Positions 59,692 through 64,000 of a stretch of DNA of 64,000 nucleotides are shown piece by piece; the first letter of the stretch is position 1, and each line of letters opens with the position of its first letter. Made by a program: the position numbers and the translations under genes. Source of the DNA: Cryobacterium cryoconiti (lineage in GTDB: Bacteria > Actinomycetota > Actinomycetes > Actinomycetales > Microbacteriaceae). The stretch is from assembly GCF_004403065.1 (NCBI RefSeq), contig NZ_SOHA01000041.1, forward strand, positions 62,001 to 126,000, in the 5' to 3' direction. The notes beneath the pieces were generated by a model. It did not search any database, was not told the origin of the DNA, and was given only the letters and a program-made list of their open reading frames with translations.

Positions 59692-60465
59692 ATGACGATA
59701 TCCGTTGTGATCCCCTGCTACAACGACGCGGTTTTCCTGGAGAAGTGCCTCGAGGCTCTGGCTCTGCAGGACCGCTCGCCCGACGAGGTGATCGTCGTCG
59801 ACAATGCGAGCACGGATGCCTCGGCGGAGATCGCACTCTCCGCCGGCGCCCGGGTCGTGCGTCTGCCGCAGCGGGGCATCTGGCCGGCGGCGGCGGCCGG
59901 CTACGACGCGGCAACGGGTGACGTGATCGCCCGGCTCGACGCCGACTCCGTGCCGCCGGCTGACTGGCTGGCACGGATCGAGTCTGCCCTGGTGGACTCC
60001 CCCCGGACGGATCTGGTCACCGGACCCGGTGATTTCTACGATTGCAGCCCGCTCGTGGCCTGGCTGGGCGGCACCTTCTATATCGGCGGCTACTTCTTCT
60101 GGACGCTGTTCTGGCTGGGCCACCGCCCGGTTTTCGGCTCGAATTTCGCCATGCGCCGGGCGGTCTGGCTGGAGGCCCGCCTGCGGGTCCACCGCGACCG
60201 TGACGACATCCACGACGACCTCGACCTGAGCCTGAACCTGAGTCCGATGGTGAAGGTGCGGTACGACCCCACGCTGCGGGTCGCCATCTCCGGCCGCCCC
60301 TTCGACACCTGGAGCGGCTTCGCCCGCCGGGCACGATGGGGCGGCCGCACGTTCCTGCAGGACTGGCCGGCGGACAACCCGTGGCGCCGGCACGCAACCC
60401 GGTCCGCGATGCGGCTGCACCGGGCGGGGCTCAACCGGGTCCAGCGCCCCCGGGTCGGCCGCTGA
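59692..60465 (+). CDS. Family 2 glycosyltransferase
   Basis: A 257-residue GT-A enzyme: ISVVIPCYNDAVFLEKCLEAL, EVIVVDNASTD and DXD-like ARLDADS bind the nucleotide sugar and metal. A central hydrophobic stretch (GGYFFWTLFWLGH) may associate with the membrane. Acceptor unknown; there is no cell-wall or polysaccharide cluster around. GAAGGAAGG 7 nt before ATG 59692 supports this start rather than ATG 59641. Confidence 0.88.
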   Translation: MTISVVIPCYNDAVFLEKCLEALALQDRSPDEVIVVDNASTDASAEIALSAGARVVRLPQRGIWPAAAAGYDAATGDVIARLDADSVPPADWLARIESALVDSPRTDLVTGPGDFYDCSPLVAWLGGTFYIGGYFFWTLFWLGHRPVFGSNFAMRRAVWLEARLRVHRDRDDIHDDLDLSLNLSPMVKVRYDPTLRVAISGRPFDTWSGFARRARWGGRTFLQDWPADNPWRRHATRSAMRLHRAGLNRVQRPRVGR

Positions 60466-60549
60466 CCGTTCCCCGTCTGGTCAGCCCGGCGATCTGCCGC
60501 GGCGGGAGCACCCGGGGTGCCCGGGTCGCCGAGCGACCATCACCCCGGG

Positions 60550-62097
60550 TTACGGCGCGGTCGAGTCGTCCCGGCCGTCGAGAGCCAGTAGTTGCTCCTC
60601 CACTGTGCCGCCGTACCCTTCCTTCTGCGGGTCGCCGTGCAGGCCGCCGGACACCGCGTACTCCTCCTCCGGAGAGAGCACGAGGCGCTTGCGCCCGTAG
60701 AGCGCGAAGATCAGCAGCATGACCACGTAGACCACGGCCACCGCCGCGATCGCCGGGCGGGCCGGCTCATTGATGAAGAACCCGAAGAAGATGGCCAGGG
60801 AGAGGATGCCGGCGATCACGGCCCCGGGAACACCCCACGGGCTGCGGTACGGCCGGTTCGCGTTCGGGTACTTCTTGCGCAGCACGACGAACGAGATCAT
60901 CTGCAGGATGTAGGCGATCACGGCCCCCCAGACGGCGATGTTCAGCACGATCGCCCCGGCGACGCCGCCGGTGCCGCCGAGCGCGTCGACGAGGATCAGG
61001 GCCACGAAGCCGATCAGGGCCCCCACGAGCAGCGCCACGGCGGGGGTCTGGCGGCGGCCGGTCAGGGAGAGGAACTTCGGGTAGTAGCCGGCCCGCGAGA
61101 GGGAGTACATGTTGCGTCCGTAGGCGAACATGATTCCCTGCAGGGAGGCCAGCAGTCCGACCAGGGCGAACAGGGCGAGCACGGCGGCGGCCTCGTCGCC
61201 GACCATCGCCCGGAAGCCGTCGAGCAGAGGCTCCCCGGCGGTGGCGATGTTCGACGCCCCGACGATTCCGGTGTTGAGCACCAGCACGAGGATGCCGGTG
61301 ACGATGAGGGTCGAACGGGCGATGAGACCAGCTCGCGGGATGTCCCGCACCGGGTCGTGCGCCTCCTCCGCGGCCAGCGGGAGCTCCTCGATGCCGAGGA
61401 AGAACCACATGGCGTAGGGCAGCGCGAACAGGATCGGCACCACACCGAACGGCAGGAATTCGGACTGGCCGGCCTCCGGGGCGATATCGAACAGGTTGTC
61501 GACGCTGAACAGGCCGGAGAAGGCCGCCATCACGGAGAACACCAGCAGGATGCCGATGGAGACGATCGAGACCACGATCGCGAACCGGAACGAGATCGCG
61601 GCGCCGGCCGCGTTCAGGCCGATGAACACGGCGTAGAGGATGGCCCACCACGCCCAGGCAGGCAACGACACTCCGAGCAACTCACTCGTGATGCCGTCGG
61701 CGTAGGACGCCGAGAAGTACACGATCACGGCGGTGGTCGCGACATATTCGATGGTCTCGGCCAGCCCGGTGACGAAGCCGCCCCACGGCCCGAGTGCCGC
61801 CCGGGCGAAGGAGTAGGCCCCGCCCGTGTGCGGCATCGCCGACGCCATCTCACCGATCGCGAAGATCATGCCGTAGTACATGACGATCAACAGGGCGAAG
61901 GCGATCAGCATCCCGCCGAAGCCGGCGAAGTCGATGCCGAAGTTCCAGCCCGAGAAGTCTCCGGAGATGACCGCGGCGACAGCCAGGCCCCACAATCCCC
62001 AGATGCCGGCGGTGCGCTTGAGCTTGCGTTTCTCGAAGTAGCCTGCCTCAGCCGTCGTGTAGGTCACGCCCGAGACGTTCAAGGTGTCTTTGGACAT
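60550..62097 (-). CDS. APC-family permease, ethanolamine/amine-type
   Basis: A 515-residue twelve-helix permease resembling ethanolamine permeases: KRTAGIWGLWGLAVAAVISGDFSGWNFGI, AMPHTGGAYSFARAALGPWGGFVTGLAE, FFLGIEELPLAAEEAHDPVRDIPR and GRNMYSLSRAGYYPKFLS. It is divergent from a glutamine-synthetase-like gene and a PuuD-like gene, so an amine (ethanolamine or polyamine) is a likely substrate (inference). Confidence 0.87.
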   Translation of the reverse strand: MSKDTLNVSGVTYTTAEAGYFEKRKLKRTAGIWGLWGLAVAAVISGDFSGWNFGIDFAGFGGMLIAFALLIVMYYGMIFAIGEMASAMPHTGGAYSFARAALGPWGGFVTGLAETIEYVATTAVIVYFSASYADGITSELLGVSLPAWAWWAILYAVFIGLNAAGAAISFRFAIVVSIVSIGILLVFSVMAAFSGLFSVDNLFDIAPEAGQSEFLPFGVVPILFALPYAMWFFLGIEELPLAAEEAHDPVRDIPRAGLIARSTLIVTGILVLVLNTGIVGASNIATAGEPLLDGFRAMVGDEAAAVLALFALVGLLASLQGIMFAYGRNMYSLSRAGYYPKFLSLTGRRQTPAVALLVGALIGFVALILVDALGGTGGVAGAIVLNIAVWGAVIAYILQMISFVVLRKKYPNANRPYRSPWGVPGAVIAGILSLAIFFGFFINEPARPAIAAVAVVYVVMLLIFALYGRKRLVLSPEEEYAVSGGLHGDPQKEGYGGTVEEQLLALDGRDDSTAP

Positions 62098-62316
62098 CCT
62101 GGTTTCCTTTGCGCTCTGGTTGCGCGCCTCGGCAGACGAGCGGCAACGCCGTGAGTTTTCTTGGCATGACTATAGGGCTCCAATGGTGGTGTGTACATAC
62201 CTTTATGGTCCCGTTTCCGGCGGGATCGTACGGATAAATTGGCCGTGGCCGCGTGCGCGATGTGTGGTCTAATGGTCGGAAGTTCTCGATTTGACCGCCT
62301 CGATGAGGAGAAGTTG

Positions 62317-63684
62317 ATGACACTCAGTTCCGGAAATCTCACGCTCGAAGACCTCACGGCACTGGTGCGGGTCGGTGAAATCGACACGATCGTCGTTGCC
62401 TTCACCGACATGCAGGGGCGGCTGGTGGGCAAGCGGGTCTCGGCGCGGCTCTTCCTGGAAGACGTGGCGAGCCACGGCGCGGAATGCTGCAACTACCTGC
62501 TCGCGGTCGACGTGGAGATGAACACGGTGGACGGCTATGAGATGTCGAGCTGGCGGCGCGGCTACGGCGACATGGCCATGATCCCCGACCTCGGCACGTT
62601 GCGCCGGGCGCCGTGGCTGCCCGGTGCCGCCCTCGTCACGGCCGACCTGCAGTGGCTCGACAAGACCCCGGTCGTGGCGTCCCCGCGCCAGATCCTGAAG
62701 GCGCAGCTGGCGCGCCTGGCGGATCGCGGGCTCGTTCCCTACGTGGGCACCGAGCTGGAGTTCATCGTCTTCGACGACGGTTACCGCGAGGCCTGGAAGA
62801 AGGGTTACCGCGACCTGACCCCGGCCAGCGACTACAACATCGACTACGCCCTGCTCGGCTCCACCCGGATGGAGCCGTTGCTGCGGGACATCCGCAACGC
62901 CATGGACGGCGCCGGCATGTACTGCGAGGGCGTCAAAGGCGAATGCAACCTGGGCCAGCAGGAGATCGCGTTCCGGTACACCGACGCCCTGGCCACCTGC
63001 GACAACCACTCGATCTACAAGAACGGGGCCAAGGAGATCGCGGACGCCCACGGCAAGAGCCTGACCTTCATGGCCAAGTTCAACGAGCGGGAGGGCAACA
63101 GCTGCCACATCCACATCAGCCTGCGCGGCACCGACGGGTCCGCCGTCTTCGCCGAGAAGGATGCCGATTACGGCATGTCTCCGTTGTTCCGCCACTTCCT
63201 CGCCGGTCAGCTCGCGGTGATGCGTGAGCTGACCCTCTTCTCAGCACCGAACATCAACTCGTACAAGCGCTACGTCAGCGGCAGCTTCGCACCGACCGCC
63301 ATCGCCTGGGGAATCGACAACCGCACCTGTGCCCTGCGCGTGGTCGGTGCCGGCCTCGGCCTGCGGGTGGAGAACCGGGTTCCGGGCGGCGACGTGAACC
63401 AGTACCTGGCCGTGGCCGCCCTCATCGCGGCCGGCCTCTACGGCATCGAGAACGAACTCGAACTGGACGACGTCTTCGTCGGAAACGCCTACGAGAGCGA
63501 CGCGGAACGCGTGCCGGCCTCACTGCGGGAGGCCGCCGCCCTGTTCGCAACCTCGGTGGTCGCCCGGGAGGCGTTCGGCGATGAGGTCGTCGACCACTAT
63601 CTCAACAACGCCCGGATCGAGCTGGAGGCCTACGACGCGGCGGTCACCGACTGGGAGCGGGTGCGCGGTTTTGAACGCCTCTGA
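62317..63684 (+). CDS. Glutamine-synthetase-like gamma-glutamyl-amine ligase
   Basis: A 455-residue GS-family protein. Catalytic regions: [61 protein letters not shown]-type Glu/ATP loop (with NRTCALRV), and [14 protein letters not shown]. The adenylylation Tyr context of GlnA1 is not evident. With the divergent amine permease and following PuuD-like hydrolase it fits a gamma-glutamylation route (PuuA or GlnA3/GlnA4-like) for polyamine or ethanolamine use rather than ammonia assimilation. GAGGAG 6 nt before ATG 62317. Confidence 0.88.
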   Translation: MTLSSGNLTLEDLTALVRVGEIDTIVVAFTDMQGRLVGKRVSARLFLEDVASHGAECCNYLLAVDVEMNTVDGYEMSSWRRGYGDMAMIPDLGTLRRAPWLPGAALVTADLQWLDKTPVVASPRQILKAQLARLADRGLVPYVGTELEFIVFDDGYREAWKKGYRDLTPASDYNIDYALLGSTRMEPLLRDIRNAMDGAGMYCEGVKGECNLGQQEIAFRYTDALATCDNHSIYKNGAKEIADAHGKSLTFMAKFNEREGNSCHIHISLRGTDGSAVFAEKDADYGMSPLFRHFLAGQLAVMRELTLFSAPNINSYKRYVSGSFAPTAIAWGIDNRTCALRVVGAGLGLRVENRVPGGDVNQYLAVAALIAAGLYGIENELELDDVFVGNAYESDAERVPASLREAAALFATSVVAREAFGDEVVDHYLNNARIELEAYDAAVTDWERVRGFERL

Positions 63685-64000
63685 TCCCGGGAACGTCTCT
63701 GAACCCCGCTCATCTCGCCCCATCATCGGCCTGACCACCTATCTGGAGCAGTCCCGGACCGGTGTCTGGGACGTGCCCGCCGCCTTCCTGCCTCAGGTCT
63801 ACTTCGACTCCGTCATCCAGGCGGGCGGCATCGCTGTGCTGCTGCCGCCGCAACCCGTGGACGCGGCCATCGCCGACCGGGTGCTCGACGGCCTTGACGG
63901 GCTGGTGATCACCGGCGGCAAGGATGTCGACCCGGCCCGCTACGGCCAGGCGGCGCACGTGGCCACGGATGAGCCCCGGCCGGACCGTGACGCGTGGGAA
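63671..64000 (+). CDS. PuuD-like gamma-glutamyl hydrolase (class I amidotransferase fold), 5' part
   Basis: The gene runs off the right edge. From TTG 63671, overlapping the GS-like stop by 14 bp, 110 codons read RPIIGLTTYLEQSRTGVWDVPAAFLPQVYFDSVIQAGGIAVLLPP-type sequence, then DGLVITGGKDVDPARYG and PRPDRDAWE. These match the N-terminal half of peptidase C26/PuuD. The catalytic Cys and His lie beyond the window. It should release glutamate from gamma-glutamyl compounds made by the preceding ligase. The start is uncertain. Confidence 0.82.
   Translation, partial: MNASDPGNVSEPRSSRPIIGLTTYLEQSRTGVWDVPAAFLPQVYFDSVIQAGGIAVLLPPQPVDAAIADRVLDGLDGLVITGGKDVDPARYGQAAHVATDEPRPDRDAWE

Noticed and set aside
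62098-62316. Riboswitch or GntR operator between permease and GS-like gene
   Set aside because: Some repeated GGTC words are present but no consistent inverted repeat or known riboswitch core could be drawn by eye.
1-64000. tRNA or rRNA genes, prophage or insertion sequences
   Set aside because: No cloverleaf-like sequences, rRNA segments, integrases or transposases were recognised on reading.

Overview
The window is one contiguous stretch of a high-GC actinobacterial chromosome. Codon use, leaderless-looking gene starts, a BkdABC/AccA1-AccD1 leucine cluster and a LAATG-anchored surface protein all fit an actinobacterium. Overall protein similarity and the frequent words GCATCCG/CGGATGC suggest Microbacteriaceae (Cryobacterium-like); the family assignment is inference. 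No rRNA, tRNA, CRISPR array, prophage or insertion sequence was seen.

Layout. 1-7.6 kb: tail of a GNAT acetyltransferase, prfC (RF3), a bifunctional penicillin-binding protein, RNase J and glutathione peroxidase. 6.7-18.6 kb: a branched-chain amino acid catabolic block. It holds the leucine-arm genes (CitE-like lyase, MaoC hydratase, acyl-CoA dehydrogenase, biotin-dependent carboxylase alpha and beta) with a divergent TetR gene, then a pterin dehydratase/VOC fusion, then the branched-chain 2-oxoacid dehydrogenase genes E2-E1beta-E1alpha with a divergent Lrp/AsnC gene. Most adjacent genes within each operon overlap by 4 bp. 19.2-26.9 kb: a six-gene operon for a membrane complex related to group 4 [NiFe] hydrogenases and complex I. 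The large subunit has lost all the Ni-Fe cysteine motifs (an Ehr-type complex), and an ArsR repressor gene faces the operon. 27-33.8 kb: GDSL-fold hydrolase, pnp, a PyrK/PyrD type 1B pair and a luciferase-like oxidoreductase. 33.8-40.5 kb: ROK regulator, sugar-binding lipoprotein, two permeases and a GH13 alpha-glucosidase, plus a VanZ-like protein. 40.6-49.7 kb: transporters (APC, AzlCD, AI-2E family, BCCT), rpsO and two more luciferase-like oxidoreductases. 50-52.5 kb: a protealysin-like M4 protease with its emfourin-type inhibitor, and a secreted Cys-repeat protein with a sortase signal. 52.5-64 kb: small conserved proteins, FKBP, PrsW, a GlcD-like oxidase, an Ada-AraC-AlkA DNA repair fusion, an FAH-family protein, a glycosyltransferase, and a permease/glutamine-synthetase-like/PuuD-like module cut by the window end.

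The most unusual structure is not a gene. At least two families of dispersed palindromes are scattered through the window. Family A has three copies of about 60 bp with 22-23 bp perfect stems whose sequence differences are compensated across the stem. Two of these copies sit inside unrelated genes (the E2 linker and the Ada/AlkA linker), in the same orientation and reading frame, so both proteins carry nearly the same ~20-residue peptide. Family B has two copies, each just downstream of a gene. This resembles protein-coding palindromic elements known from Rickettsia, but in an actinobacterium.
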